Made by a program: the position numbers and the translations under genes. A model generated the notes under the pieces. The model was not told the DNA's origin. It searched no databases and saw nothing but the letters and a program-made list of their open reading frames with translations. Shown here one piece after another: positions 27,481 through 36,822 of a stretch of DNA of 64,000 nt. This DNA is from Bartonella sp. 220B (GTDB taxonomy: Bacteria; Pseudomonadota; Alphaproteobacteria; Rhizobiales; Rhizobiaceae). Every line of letters begins with the position of its first letter. Within the stretch, counting starts at the first letter, position 1. Location of the stretch: assembly GCF_026930205.1 (NCBI RefSeq), contig NZ_JANHOI010000006.1, positions 36,753 through 100,752 of the forward strand. Reading direction: 5' to 3'.

Positions 27481-27648
27481 AATTGGGGACAATTTTTCAT
27501 TTTCTCATCATGATAAAGAATTTATACTTCGTTTTAAAGAATTGGCACTTGGTGCTGAAGGTCAAAAGGTCCTCCTCAAACGACCGCCTCTTCTTCAAAT
27601 GAAGCGATCACCCCAAGCTCTTTAAAAGCGCAACAATGCTTTTCATGG

Positions 27649-27933
27649 TCAAAACTTTTCATCATCACCATCTTTATAAAATTCTTGTTGCGCTTCTTCC
27701 CATAGCTGTTTCCCACTTGCCTGATTCAAATTTAGTTGATTCAAACTTGGCTGTTTTCCATATGGAGGCACAAGCGGTGTCACAAGCGGTGTATTGTGTT
27801 CTTTCCGCACCCTTTTGATTTCTTTTCTTATCTGGCAATAGATTTTCGCGCGCTTCAAGACAGAATAATAAAGTGCAAAGACCGCCGCAAACAAGATTCC
27901 TATGATAATGATGATTTTAAGATCACTGCTCAT
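27649..27933 (-). CDS. Array 2 membrane protein, N-terminal type
   Basis: 94 residues: membrane helix IIIIIGILFAAVFALYYSVLKRA, coil YCQIRKEIKRVRKEH, and a tail with two NTPLVTPLVPP and LNQLNLNQ repeats ending DGDDEKF. GGGGAG stands before the ATG, and the upstream gene ends 9 bp earlier. The tail is part of the repeat shared with 24.3 kb. Confidence 0.6.
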   Translation of the reverse strand: MSSDLKIIIIIGILFAAVFALYYSVLKRAKIYCQIRKEIKRVRKEHNTPLVTPLVPPYGKQPSLNQLNLNQASGKQLWEEAQQEFYKDGDDEKF

Positions 27934-27942
27934 CTTTCTCCC

Positions 27943-28287
27943 CTATTTCTCCCAACTTATTGTTTCTCGTTGCCGCGTTGCTTCTTCCAGTTTCTGAATA
28001 TTTTTTTTCAACAAATACCCCAAGAGAATACGAAGCACAAACATCACCGGTATCAAAACAAAAAGACATACCGCGACAATATCCCAACCCACTAAGACAA
28101 TAGAAAGAGTGTTATTTTGCCATCCTGGCGACACCCACTCCAACAGCATTGCAGCCAAGATGCCTATTCTAATCGCTACAATGATGAAAGAGAGACAAAA
28201 ACAAGCCTTGTACTCTCTTCCTGAAAGCAAAGCTTCTTCAAATAAAAAAGAGCGTGGTTCTTTATAATCTGTTGAATTTTTCTTCAT
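27943..28287 (-). CDS. Array 2 membrane protein, C-terminal type
   Basis: 114 residues: SFLFEEALLSGREYKACFCLSFIIVAIRIG, then a loop, FVLIPVMFVLRILLGYLLKKNIQKLEEATRQRE. The paired pattern (Leu-Ser-x-Arg-Glu-Tyr before helix 1; LLKKNIQKLEEAT after helix 2) is that of the other members. GGGGG stands just before the ATG. Confidence 0.6.
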   Translation of the reverse strand: MKKNSTDYKEPRSFLFEEALLSGREYKACFCLSFIIVAIRIGILAAMLLEWVSPGWQNNTLSIVLVGWDIVAVCLFVLIPVMFVLRILLGYLLKKNIQKLEEATRQRETISWEK

Positions 28288-28489
28288 TTTCCCCCGCTTT
28301 TTACGCTTTTTAAAATTTCTAAGCTGTTTTTCTATTTCATATAAAGAAGCTGTTTGCTTTTCTCAACAATTGATTGCTTTGAAACACATGTTTTTCTTTC
28401 CGTAAAGCGTTCCCCCCTCTTAGATAAAAAGAGCACGATAAGAGTGCTTCAAGTCACAATTGTAAACAGTCTTTCCTCATCCTCTTCAT

Positions 28490-28764
28490 AAAGTGCTGAT
28501 GCGCCTTCCATGGTCAAAATTTCATGAGCCATCATAATCTTTACAAAGCTCTCTTTACAAAGCTCTTGTTGCGCTTCTTCCCATCCCTATACACTGCTCT
28601 GTTTCAAACTTGCCTGTTTTGCCCTTCACGGATTTCCCCTTAACAGGTTGGTTTCCTTTCACGGATTTGCCTTGTTGGGTTTTCCCATAGGAAACAAACG
28701 CTCTGTCGTGTTTGAACACTCTTTTGCGTTCTTCTTTATTGGCAAGCGACTCTTCCCTCACCAA
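28490..28764 (-). pseudogene. Decayed array 2 fragment
   Basis: Contains EERKRVFKHDRAFVSYGKT followed by short VKGKS repeats, then a diverged copy of the EEAQQE...D tail. The order matches 27649-27933, but the membrane helix is absent. Confidence 0.5.
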
Positions 28765-28999
28765 GAGACTTTCCTACACTCAAAAAGAAGAAGATGCATC
28801 TCTCAGGCAAAAGACATTTTTGATACAGATGATATATCCGCAAGATTCAAAGCGTTTTATGGAGCAGACAAAGCCTCGACTCTCCTCCTAACACAAAAGC
28901 CAACAGCAACAATGATAGGACGAATAGAAAGGGGGAACACGATAAAAAGCTTCACTTCCTTGTGAATGAGAGCGTATGCGCCGCATTCGTTGCTCTTAA

Positions 29000-29284
29000 C
29001 TACTGCGTTTCTTCTTGCAATTGTTGAATCATTGTTTTCGACTTACGCGTCACTCTGATACGAAGCAGCAAAATGGTTGGTAAGAAAAAAATGGCGAAGG
29101 CAAACACCCATGCCAACAGCTGTAAGATGAAAAAAGAGAAGAAATCACCCCACCATGCAAATTTTAAGATATAGGAAATCACCGTCAAACCAGTTATCAT
29201 AACTGTCAAGATATAAAATATTCTCTTATAATCTTGCCAAGACAGGGAAAGCTGTTTTTTATCTAACACTGCATCCTGCTTCAT
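29000..29284 (-). CDS. Array 2 membrane protein, C-terminal half
   Basis: 94 residues: QDAVLDKKQLSLSWQDYKRIFYILTVMITG, second helix LLAWVFAFAIFFLPTILLLRI and MIQQLQEETQ. QDAVLD matches QNAVLDTK in the middle of the paralog at 30123-30662. It overlaps the previous frame by 26 bp and lacks a strong ribosome site, so the two frames are probably one gene split by a frameshift. Confidence 0.5.
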   Translation of the reverse strand: MKQDAVLDKKQLSLSWQDYKRIFYILTVMITGLTVISYILKFAWWGDFFSFFILQLLAWVFAFAIFFLPTILLLRIRVTRKSKTMIQQLQEETQ

Positions 29285-29489
29285 TGTGCTTTTCTTTTTT
29301 TACTCTCTGCTCAAGCGCGCTATCGCGTTCTTTAAGCACGTGTTTCAGTTCCTTTTTCACTTTACAATAGAGCCACGCACGCTTGATAAACAGGTAATAA
29401 AGCAGCAAAATCGGCAGAGTTATTAAAACACTTATTATTATACACACCAGGGAAAAGAGAACCATTAATGTTACAAAACTACTCGTCAT
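29259..29489 (-). CDS. Array 2 membrane protein, N-terminal half
   Basis: 76 residues: helix VTLMVLFSLVCIIISVLITLPILLLYYLFIKRAWLYCKVKKELK, then a coil. GGAGGGGG directly before the ATG; overlaps the stop of the upstream gene. Probably the 5' half of a gene whose 3' half is 29000-29284. Confidence 0.5.
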   Translation of the reverse strand: MTSSFVTLMVLFSLVCIIISVLITLPILLLYYLFIKRAWLYCKVKKELKHVLKERDSALEQRVKKEKHNEAGCSVR

Positions 29490-30063
29490 TTCCCCCTCCT
29501 ATCGCATCCTGCATACGCAGTGCTTTATCGCGTTGTTCAATGGCTTCTTCCAGTTGATGAATTGTTTTTCTCAGTTTATCCATTAATTTTATAGAGAGTA
29601 TCCCAATGATAGGGGAAAAGAGCAAAGCGCATATCCATAGGTTTCCCGGCAGCATCGCTATAAAACTATTCCCATTATTCATCCACAATTCTAAATTTTT
29701 TACAGAAAGCACATCCTGTAAATTTCTTATAGAGAGTGCACGAAGTAGTGGTACAATGAGGATAGAAATGAAAACGAGTATTTTGCATTCTTTTGGCCAA
29801 AGAAACAGAGATTCTTTAAAAGAAAGAAGGCGTATTTTTGTATCAAGCGCTAAATTTTGCCTCTTCATTTCTTTCTTATCACCACGCAAATGTTGTATTG
29901 CATTTTTTTGTTGTGTCGTGCTCTCTCTCAATTCTCGTGTTGCTTTACAGTACAATCTCACATACTTGATGAAAAAGTAAGGGAGCCTAATCATGACCAT
30001 AAAAAATAAAACGCCTATTGTGATGAGTCCTAAAAGACCTAAAAATTTCATAAAAACAGCCAC
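29479..30063 (-). CDS. Array 2 membrane protein, full length
   Basis: 194 residues, the clearest full member: first membrane segment, KYVRLYCKATRELRES coil (residues 33-65), LSFKESLFLWPKECKILVFISILIV, a loop with two IRNLQDVLSVKNLE-like repeats, helix LWICALLFSPIIGILSI and final coil LRKTIHQLEEAIEQRDKAL. The GTG start has GGAAGG close by. Function unknown. Coil-helix-loop-helix-coil topology suggests a self-assembling inner-membrane protein; this is inference. Confidence 0.65.
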   Translation of the reverse strand: MAVFMKFLGLLGLITIGVLFFMVMIRLPYFFIKYVRLYCKATRELRESTTQQKNAIQHLRGDKKEMKRQNLALDTKIRLLSFKESLFLWPKECKILVFISILIVPLLRALSIRNLQDVLSVKNLELWMNNGNSFIAMLPGNLWICALLFSPIIGILSIKLMDKLRKTIHQLEEAIEQRDKALRMQDAIGGGNDE

Positions 30064-30122
30064 TTTTCCTTCCTCTCGCGTTCTATAAACTTATCAGTTT
30101 AGCCACTTAATTTAGCTGCAAC

Positions 30123-30662
30123 TTAAGCAAAGGTTTCCAATTTTCTTATCATTTTTTTCACTCCATACTGGAGTATCGGGTAGAGTACTAAAATCACCGG
30201 TAAGGAAAAGAGAATACAGGCCCAGAGCAAAAAATACAGCTTAAAGACAACTTCACCAACGCGCAACAAAGCAGGGGCATTCATTTGCAAGAAAAACACA
30301 GATTTTGGAAAAAGTACCATAAAACTCGTAAATCCCAAAAAGAGGACAAAGAAGAGAAAAGCTATACAAAAGATTATTCTATACTCTCTTCTTGAGAGAG
30401 CGAGGGATTCTTTAAAGGAAAAAGCACTGAACTTTGTGTCAAGAACTGCATTTTGCACCCTTTTCTCTCTCTCATAACTAGCCAGTTTCTGTGTTGCCCT
30501 CTTTTTGAGTTTCCAAAACTTGTTGAACAACAATCCTGCACGTTTCACAAAAGAGTAATAAATTGCAATGATTGCCATAAGAGCGGAAACGATAATCATA
30601 CTAAATGCGAGCCAAATGTACAAACTCGTCAATATTCCGATCAATGCTAAATAAACAATCAT
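30123..30662 (-). CDS. Array 2 membrane protein, full length
   Basis: About 179 residues: N-terminal helices through ALMAIIAIYYSFVKRAG, a basic coil KFWKLKKRATQKLASYEREKR, QNAVLDTKFSAFSFKESLALSRREYRIIFCIAFLFF, a long loop, and YPILQYGVKKMIRKLE. ATG 30662 overlaps the previous stop as ATGA and has GAGGGAG upstream, indicating translational coupling. Confidence 0.68.
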   Translation of the reverse strand: MIVYLALIGILTSLYIWLAFSMIIVSALMAIIAIYYSFVKRAGLLFNKFWKLKKRATQKLASYEREKRVQNAVLDTKFSAFSFKESLALSRREYRIIFCIAFLFFVLFLGFTSFMVLFPKSVFFLQMNAPALLRVGEVVFKLYFLLWACILFSLPVILVLYPILQYGVKKMIRKLETFA

Positions 30663-31219
30663 TTTTTCTCCCTCTCGCATTCTGTTGAATCATTGGTAGC
30701 TTGCCACCCTAGTGATTTTTCCAATTGCTGTAGCACTCTTTTTAGCTCCCGCTTTAATATGGCACGGAGGAAAAAAATGAATGGAAAGAATGCAATAAGG
30801 CATCCCAAGATTATTTGCGGAAAGAGACATACAAAGGCCCACACGCCATTCCACCCAGCGGCACGCCACAACTCTATTACATGCTGTATTACATACAGCT
30901 GTTGTTGAAAATTCTTTTGGAAAGACGGTGCATCAAGATTTTTCGAAAACATTTCTTGAGGCACTTCCTGAATGATGTCTTTAAACTGCTCCTTTGATAT
31001 CACATGAAAGAATTCCAAGGGTTTCATGTAAATTGTAGTGGCTACCGCTATCAATGCTATCACAGCGAGACAACAGATGATGACATAATCTTTTGTGGAA
31101 AGAACCATCTTGTTTTTGAAGAAAAAAAGCTGAGATTCTTTACCCAACACTCCTTGAGATACAAAAGCCGTATCCCTTTGTTTTTGAAAAGATTTGTGCT
31201 GTGACTTATCGATGTCCAC
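30659..31219 (-). CDS. Array 2 membrane protein, first gene
   Basis: 186 residues: a polar N-terminus, FFKNKMVLSTKDYVIICCLAVIALIAVA, a loop of about 60 residues, helix FPQIILGCLIAFFPFIFFLRAIL and coil LKRELKRVLQQLEKSL. It lacks the first helix of full-length members. GTG start with GGGGGGA seven bases upstream, the same style of ribosome site as 13136. It is the first gene of the array, so the operon promoter should lie just upstream of 31219. Confidence 0.65.
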   Translation of the reverse strand: MDIDKSQHKSFQKQRDTAFVSQGVLGKESQLFFFKNKMVLSTKDYVIICCLAVIALIAVATTIYMKPLEFFHVISKEQFKDIIQEVPQEMFSKNLDAPSFQKNFQQQLYVIQHVIELWRAAGWNGVWAFVCLFPQIILGCLIAFFPFIFFLRAILKRELKRVLQQLEKSLGWQATNDSTECEREKK

Positions 31220-32666
31220 GCTAATATCCCCCCACTTCTTAAATATTCAGTTTAAATATTCAGTACCTCTCATGAAGCACTGGCTTAAAGCTCTCGCACA
31301 TTTTCCCCCGCCCACACCTAAACACGTATAAAAGCACGCCTGACCATAGAGAGAAAAAAGCCCAACCACCATAAAACGGCCTGTTCGTTATAATCAAAGC
31401 AGCACCGACAATACAATATCAGCTCTACAATATCAGCTCTTTGTGCCTTTATAAACAAACACCCAAAGCACATGGAGGTCTTGATAGCTCTCTGCGTAAA
31501 GAGTATCTATAATAGCCCCCATGAAAATTTTCAATCCCCCTTTACAAGATTTCATCAAAAAGATCCGAGCTATGTCTAAAAATGTTTGTCTCAAAAACGG
31601 CAAAACCCATATTACGCAGCATACAGACTCCCTCTATTAAAAAAATATTCACGGGAAAAAAACAACAGCTCTTTTCAAGATTGCCTCTCTTCTTTCAGAA
31701 AAATCCGTTGACAAGAAGCGTCTTTTACAGAACGGGAAAATAACGAGATAAAATTTAATGGATATTCTATAAAGGATATTTATAAAAAGAAAAAGTCAAG
31801 AACAAAAAACAGCAAACTCCGATAGTTTTGTCACTTACTTTGTATCATTACCCCTCCTTAGTCATTACCCCTCCTTAGTCATTACCATTGTATTACTGAA
31901 AATAAGGTGGACATTTCATTTGAAAAATGAAACCAAACTGTGATATAATTATAGGAGATAAGGTTTGTTTTCTGTAGGGATATTTTTCTCAACAGCAACA
32001 AAATTTCCTCTAAAGGGGATAAAAGATAAAAGGGATACAAGAAATGCTTCATAAAGGAATGTATCAGATATCCTTATGCTATTCTTAATAGCAAAATAAC
32101 AACCTCTGGAGCAGAAATTGAAAACGCCCATCCCTCCTCAAACAGAAAGCAAATAAGACACTCCATCAGCCCCCCTGAGAAAATGACCAAATATCTCCCG
32201 AGGGATATCCTTGGGCATATCCCCCAATATCCCCCAATATCCCCCAATATCCCCCAATATCCCCCAATATCCCCTAATATCCCATGATATGTCGCCCGAA
32301 TATACCCCGAGAATACACCCCCGAGAATACACCCCCGAGAATACACCATTGTATTTTTTCGTTCTCCTTTGGCAGAAAGCGCTCTTAAATTTCTCACCTT
32401 ACGGCATTTTCAAGATATGTTCAAAAATTTCTATGGGAAGCAAATCATCGGTTAATTAAAAGCAAGCAAATGGTGGTGAACCGCTACAAGAGTTCTTTTG
32501 CCCTCCAAGAAGCATTGCAGGCAATATAAGAGAAAAAAAGCAACCTTGTCCTGCTTTTATCGGCAACAATTTTTTGCACCGCCAATTTCTGCATAGCCAA
32601 TGGGATCATGAAATTTCCCTGCCCTTCTCAAACAAGCAATCTCTTTTAAATTTAAATGGTAAGTTC
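31220..32666. other. Gene-free region with short tandem arrays
   Basis: No gene was found. It contains CCCCTCCTTAGTCATTA repeats near 31852-31885, a 10-bp array at 32214-32276 and a 14-bp array at 32306-32347. The left end should contain the array 2 promoter. Confidence 0.55.
32214..32347. repeat. 10-bp and 14-bp tandem arrays
   Basis: Six ATATCCCCCA-type decamers at about 32216-32276, then three CCGAGAATACACCC units at 32306-32347. Non-coding. Confidence 0.9.
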
Positions 32667-33212
32667 ATGAAAATAGGTAAAAAACGCGGTAGACCTAGAA
32701 TAACAGGAAAGCCCAGAGAACCCAATGGCCGTATTTCGCGGGCACAAAAACCACGTACAGCGCCGCCTCTGCTTACGATTAAAATGCGTGCGAAACACTT
32801 TGGTTTGACCATAGAGGAAGCGAAAAATCCGCTTTCAAGTTCCTATATTGGGCGCCTTTGTTTACTTGGATATAAACAAGATCCATCCGGCATCAGTAAA
32901 GAGCAATATGATACTGCACAAAGGTATCTCCAAATCAGAAACGACTATTTATGTGCAAAAGGTTTGCCAAGCGGCTATTATGACGAATTTATGCACGCAT
33001 CCAATGAAAAAGCACATAAACAGTGGATACAAAGAGCAAGTCATCACTATGAGGACATGCAAAAAGCCATTCAAGAAGCACAAAACCTGCATCGCCAACA
33101 CAATTTTCGTGCCGCATTACAATATCTTGTTGTGGAAGATCAACCGCTCCCCTCACTTGTCAATTCATTGCGCATCATTCTGAATACACTTCATAAACAT
33201 TTTAACGGTTAA
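32667..33212 (+). CDS. Phage hypothetical protein, relative of the gene at 20.2 kb
   Basis: 181 residues. A basic N-terminus KKRGRPRITGKPREPNGR (AT-hook-like GRPR core), then LTIKMRAKHFGLTIEEAKNPL and SYIGRLCLLGYKQDPSGISKEQYDTAQRYLQIRND. The last motif corresponds to GHISKAQYRAAERFYVYWRQ of 20189-20830. It stands alone, directly before the YopJ-like region. A role in DNA binding is inferred from the GRPR motif. Confidence 0.65.
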   Translation: MKIGKKRGRPRITGKPREPNGRISRAQKPRTAPPLLTIKMRAKHFGLTIEEAKNPLSSSYIGRLCLLGYKQDPSGISKEQYDTAQRYLQIRNDYLCAKGLPSGYYDEFMHASNEKAHKQWIQRASHHYEDMQKAIQEAQNLHRQHNFRAALQYLVVEDQPLPSLVNSLRIILNTLHKHFNG

Positions 33213-34736
33213 ACAAACAATGCGCTTTTACAAGCTGGCATCCTCATTCTCCCAGCATCCTTATTCTTTTTGCCCAATCCTATTTACCAGCCCTGAAATG
33301 TTGCGAAAACCCTTACATTGAGATAGTTCATAAAGAGGCTTTATTTCTTTCTTTATAGTTTTTTACCCACACACCGACCTCGCTTGCTCGTCACAAACAA
33401 ATGATTTTTATTGATTCAGCATACACAAATTTGAAATGAGAAAATCTTACAATATTCGGGTGATATTCGAGGTTCTCATTCAAAAAGAACAATGATAAAG
33501 CAATAAGATACCGCTACAACGGCATTAATTTCATGACCTATGCATCAACATTGTCACATGATGCCTTCCTTATATAGAAAGACAATGTTGTTTTTAAAAA
33601 ATTGAAAGTTATTCTCTCCACATCCTAGAAAACGCTCTCCAATGAAACAGCAAATTTTGTTGCACCAACTATTGGCAAAATAAAAACATAAGAGCGCATT
33701 TTTCCTGTTGACAGCGTATGAAAAATCGTATTTAATGACGAATGCGGGGAAGGTGTTTTTGTGTCTATATTTCATCCTTATTTTTCTATTAGATTTTAAA
33801 ACCTATAAAACGTGTAAGGCCTATAAAAGTGTAAAACATTGTTTTGAGGACAGTGGAATATATTCATTTATAGAATACACGCACTCTGATTTGATTTCAC
33901 TTTGCATCCATAAATCTTAATCACCTAAAGAGACCTTCATCTAAGATGAAAAGCGGAACCTTCAAGATATTCAAGGGTGAATTTGTCCGAACCTCTCCAT
34001 CCCATCAATGTCAACAGAGTGCACTTACAACAAGGTGAATGTACTCTTAAGAGCAACGCAACTGTCATCCGAGATGTGAAAAATCGGCGTGATAAATCTT
34101 TGTCTTCTGTGATGAAGAAAACATTCATCTTGTCACAACAAAAGAACAAGCCTTCAATGGGATCTTAAGAAAATTTTTCAAAGGAAGAAGATCAAGGGGA
34201 AGAATCTGATTTTCCGCAAAATGATTTTTCCGCAAAAATAAGAAATGGGTCAAATCCATCACGAAAGCTTTTTTGTAAAAAAGAAAGGAGAAAAGCAACC
34301 ATGATGGAAACAATGTCCATTCTGAGTGCAACAAAAGCCTCACTGTCCATAGCATTCGTTTAAAATCTTCAAATCATTTATTCTAAACTACACCCAAGCA
34401 AGTTACCATGGCATTTTGGGGCATTTTTATCTAGTTTATATCTCTCTTAAACATGTGCATGCTCCATATGAAAGTTTATTGTTTCCAATCCAACACAATA
34501 AACCAAAGAGCAGACAAAACTTTCTTTTAAAAACATCAACAAATCGCAACGACACGCACGCCTCACACAATCTTCGCAGATTTGAAGATATAAAAGACAA
34601 GCAGATTTTAGACTCTCAGATACCGCCCTGCTTTGCAAAATTTTTTTTCAAGCTATGACCTCATTTCTTTCCCTTTCAAGGCTAGAAGAAAATAAAGAGC
34701 ACAACATGATTCAGCCAGAATAGCAACAGAGCATTT
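33213..34736. other. Long gene-poor interval before the YopJ-like genes
   Basis: No supported gene in 1.5 kb. Bases 33279-33497 are a diverged copy of 51312-51527. Short frames around 33977-34168 and 34416-34658 lack ribosome sites and family features. The promoter of the effector genes should be near the 3' end. Confidence 0.55.
33279..33497. repeat. Dispersed intergenic repeat, copy 1
   Basis: Shares an ordered series of blocks with 51312-51527: CTATTTACC, CCTGAAATGTT, TTTCTTTCTTTA-AGTTTTTTACC, CAAATGATTTT-ATTGATT, GAGA-AATCTTACAATATT. Estimated identity is about 70% with small gaps. Non-coding in both places. Confidence 0.75.
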
Positions 34737-34759
34737 CATGTTGATGATTAACATGGAGG
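34737..34759 (+). promoter_or_regulatory. Hairpin at the ribosome site of the first YopJ-like gene
   Basis: CATGTT and AACATG (34737-34742, 34750-34755) can pair, and the right arm touches the GGAGG ribosome site. The same element precedes the second YopJ-like gene. It could modulate initiation; that is inference. Confidence 0.45.
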
Positions 34760-34767
34760 TTTAGAAT

Positions 34768-35703
34768 ATGAAACCACAAGATTCAAAAAACACAGCGCAA
34801 AGTTCATCACAACCGCAAGAAGGTGCTATCGCCAATGCCCCCTTAGACAATCTTCCTGCATCTTTAGAACAACTCAACATCGAAAAAGAAAAAAATATCC
34901 CCTTCCAGCATGAAAAATTGCAAGAGATTATTGCAGAGCTAGAAAGTGATATCGCTGACGGGAAATGGTTCAAAGGCGGTCACCATTATGCAGAGACAGA
35001 TCTTAAACTGATGCCAGCTCTGATAGACCAAGCCAATCGTAAATATCAAGGATTAAATCTTAAACTTGTTACGACCTCTCAAGACCTTTCCCAATCAATA
35101 AAAGAAGCAATCAAGAATGGAATTTCATCTTCCAGACTGATCGTAAATACGACAGATAGAGGCGTCCATTCTGTAGTGATTGATCATAGAACCATTGAGG
35201 GCAAGACATCCCTCATTGCTTTCGAACCGGCAACGCTCAACAGTGAAATACCACTCTTGTTGGCAGTAAGAATACACCTCACTGTACAGCGTGAATTGCC
35301 TGAATGTCATTTTTCCAAGGTAGAGATGGATATTCAACGCAGCACTTCTGAATGTGGGATCTTTAGTTTAGCTCTTGCCAAAAAACTTCATATCGAAACT
35401 GAAAAATTAACCAGAATGCACAAAGATAATATTGACGGCGTGTTATGTAAAACAAATACCACTCTCCCTCCTGATAAAGTAGATCCGTATCTTCCAGCAA
35501 GTTTTTACAAACACACGCAAGGGTCAAGACGTCTTGAAGAATATGTAAAAACAAATCCGGAAGCTGAAAATGAAAAAGTAAACAAAAAAGGCGAAACACT
35601 TACCGAGAGGTTTGAGAAGAACTTAGTGACAAAAGAGGGAAAAAAAGTCTCCGTTTCGCTACACAGAAAAAGAGTCACTGAATATAAAGCTCTGACGATG
35701 TAG
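34768..35703 (+). CDS. YopJ-family serine/threonine acetyltransferase effector 1
   Basis: 311 residues. YopJ-family effectors (peptidase clan C55 fold) acetylate Ser/Thr/Lys of host kinases, blocking MAPK and NF-kB signalling. The catalytic triad is intact: His134 (GVHSVVIDH), Glu153 (LIAFEPA) and Cys196 (RSTSECGIFS). Spacing is that of Yersinia YopJ apart from one residue. The blocks CHFSKVEMDIQRS, LALAKKLHIE, MHKDNIDGVL and ASFYKHTQGSRRLEEY also follow YopJ. GGAGG lies eight bases before the ATG. The N-terminal 45 residues are variable, polar and a likely secretion signal. No type III secretion gene or C-terminal BID domain (the Bartonella type IV signal) is seen. Confidence 0.93.
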   Translation: MKPQDSKNTAQSSSQPQEGAIANAPLDNLPASLEQLNIEKEKNIPFQHEKLQEIIAELESDIADGKWFKGGHHYAETDLKLMPALIDQANRKYQGLNLKLVTTSQDLSQSIKEAIKNGISSSRLIVNTTDRGVHSVVIDHRTIEGKTSLIAFEPATLNSEIPLLLAVRIHLTVQRELPECHFSKVEMDIQRSTSECGIFSLALAKKLHIETEKLTRMHKDNIDGVLCKTNTTLPPDKVDPYLPASFYKHTQGSRRLEEYVKTNPEAENEKVNKKGETLTERFEKNLVTKEGKKVSVSLHRKRVTEYKALTM

Positions 35704-35933
35704 GAATGTTTTTTCGCATAGGTCGGGAAAGTTAAGCACTGCATCCCAGTTTATAGATGAAGTCTGTTCACATTGACAAATTCGATTCCTTTTACAGTTT
35801 GTAAGACACAAACAGGAGACGTAAGCTTAGGTATCAAGTTAAAATTCAACTGTCGTAAGAGAAAAAATTAAGACCATAGAGACAAGGAAATCAATATCAA
35901 ACGTTATTCAGCCAGAATAGAAACGTAGCATTC

Positions 35934-35957
35934 CATGTTGATGACTAACATGGAGGT
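35934..35957 (+). promoter_or_regulatory. Hairpin at the ribosome site of the second YopJ-like gene
   Basis: CCATGTT (35933-35939) and AACATGG (35947-35953) pair with a seven-base loop, and the right arm overlaps GGAGG. About 60 bp of the leader, from CAGCCAGAATAG onward, are shared with the first gene, so the element was duplicated with it. Confidence 0.45.
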
Positions 35958-35964
35958 TCAGGAT

Positions 35965-36822
35965 ATGAAGCCACAAGGTTCAAAAAACACAGCGAGTGCT
36001 CCCTTAAAAGGCGATGTTGTTTTTTCTCATGAAGAGTTACAAAATATTATTACGCGTTTAGAAAGTGATATCATCAGCGGATATTGGATGAAGGCCTATT
36101 ATGCGGATACAGACCTTAGACTGATGCCTGCCCTCGTAGAACAGGCAAACAAAAAATATCCAGAGATGAATCTTCAACTCGCTATGACACCTGAAAGTCT
36201 TACCACATTAATAAAACAGACAATTGATAAAGGAAACCAGTCTTCCAGATTTATAACAAACACAGGAGGAAGCAAAATCCATTTTACAGTGATTGATCAT
36301 CACACCATTGATGGAAAGACATCCCTGATATTATTTGAACCTACAACATGTGAGAAGATGCCCGCAGCAAGATTGACCTTGAGGATACAAACAGCTGTTA
36401 GCGATGCGCAATTGCCTGATTGTCATTTTTCCATAGTGGAAATGGATATTCAACGCAGTTCCTCTGAATGTGGGATCTTTAGTTTAGCTCTTGCTAAAAA
36501 ACTTCATATTGAATCTGCTAAATTAGCAAGGATGCACAAGGATAATATCAGTGGCGTGTTATGCGAATCCAATACGCCTTTACCTTCTCAGAAGTTAGAT
36601 ACGTATCTTCCAGCAAATTTTTACAAACACACGCAAGGCAGAAGACGCCTAAGAGAATATATAAAATCAAATCCAGAAGCTGAAAATGAAAAAGTAAACA
36701 AAAAAGGCGAAACGCTTACCAAGAGATTTGAGAGAAACTTAATGACAACAGAGAAGGGAAAAAAAGTCTCCGTTTCACCACACATCAAAAGGGTTACTGA
36801 ATATAAATCTCTGATGATTTAG
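35965..36822 (+). CDS. YopJ-family serine/threonine acetyltransferase effector 2
   Basis: 285 residues, close to YopJ in length. Triad His106 (SKIHFTVIDHH), Glu125 (LILFEPT) and Cys169 (RSSSECGIFS), with 19 and 44 residue spacings as in YopJ. About two thirds identical to effector 1 by eye, differing mostly in the N-terminus, which lacks 25 residues, and in the substrate-facing middle. ATG 35965 is chosen by alignment to effector 1 (MKPQ-SKNTA) and its GGAGG; upstream in-frame starts exist. Tandem gene duplication with divergence suggests distinct host targets, which is inference. Confidence 0.93.
   Translation: MKPQGSKNTASAPLKGDVVFSHEELQNIITRLESDIISGYWMKAYYADTDLRLMPALVEQANKKYPEMNLQLAMTPESLTTLIKQTIDKGNQSSRFITNTGGSKIHFTVIDHHTIDGKTSLILFEPTTCEKMPAARLTLRIQTAVSDAQLPDCHFSIVEMDIQRSSSECGIFSLALAKKLHIESAKLARMHKDNISGVLCESNTPLPSQKLDTYLPANFYKHTQGRRRLREYIKSNPEAENEKVNKKGETLTKRFERNLMTTEKGKKVSVSPHIKRVTEYKSLMI

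Noticed and set aside
32074..32397. Minus-strand frames over the decamer array
   Set aside because: Translation of repeats (GDIGGYWGIL) without start signals.
34768..36822. YopJ-like proteins as SUMO/ubiquitin-type housekeeping proteases
   Set aside because: The DIQRS(S/T)SECGIF block and YKHTQG ending are specific to YopJ-type effectors, so a general C48-type protease is less likely.
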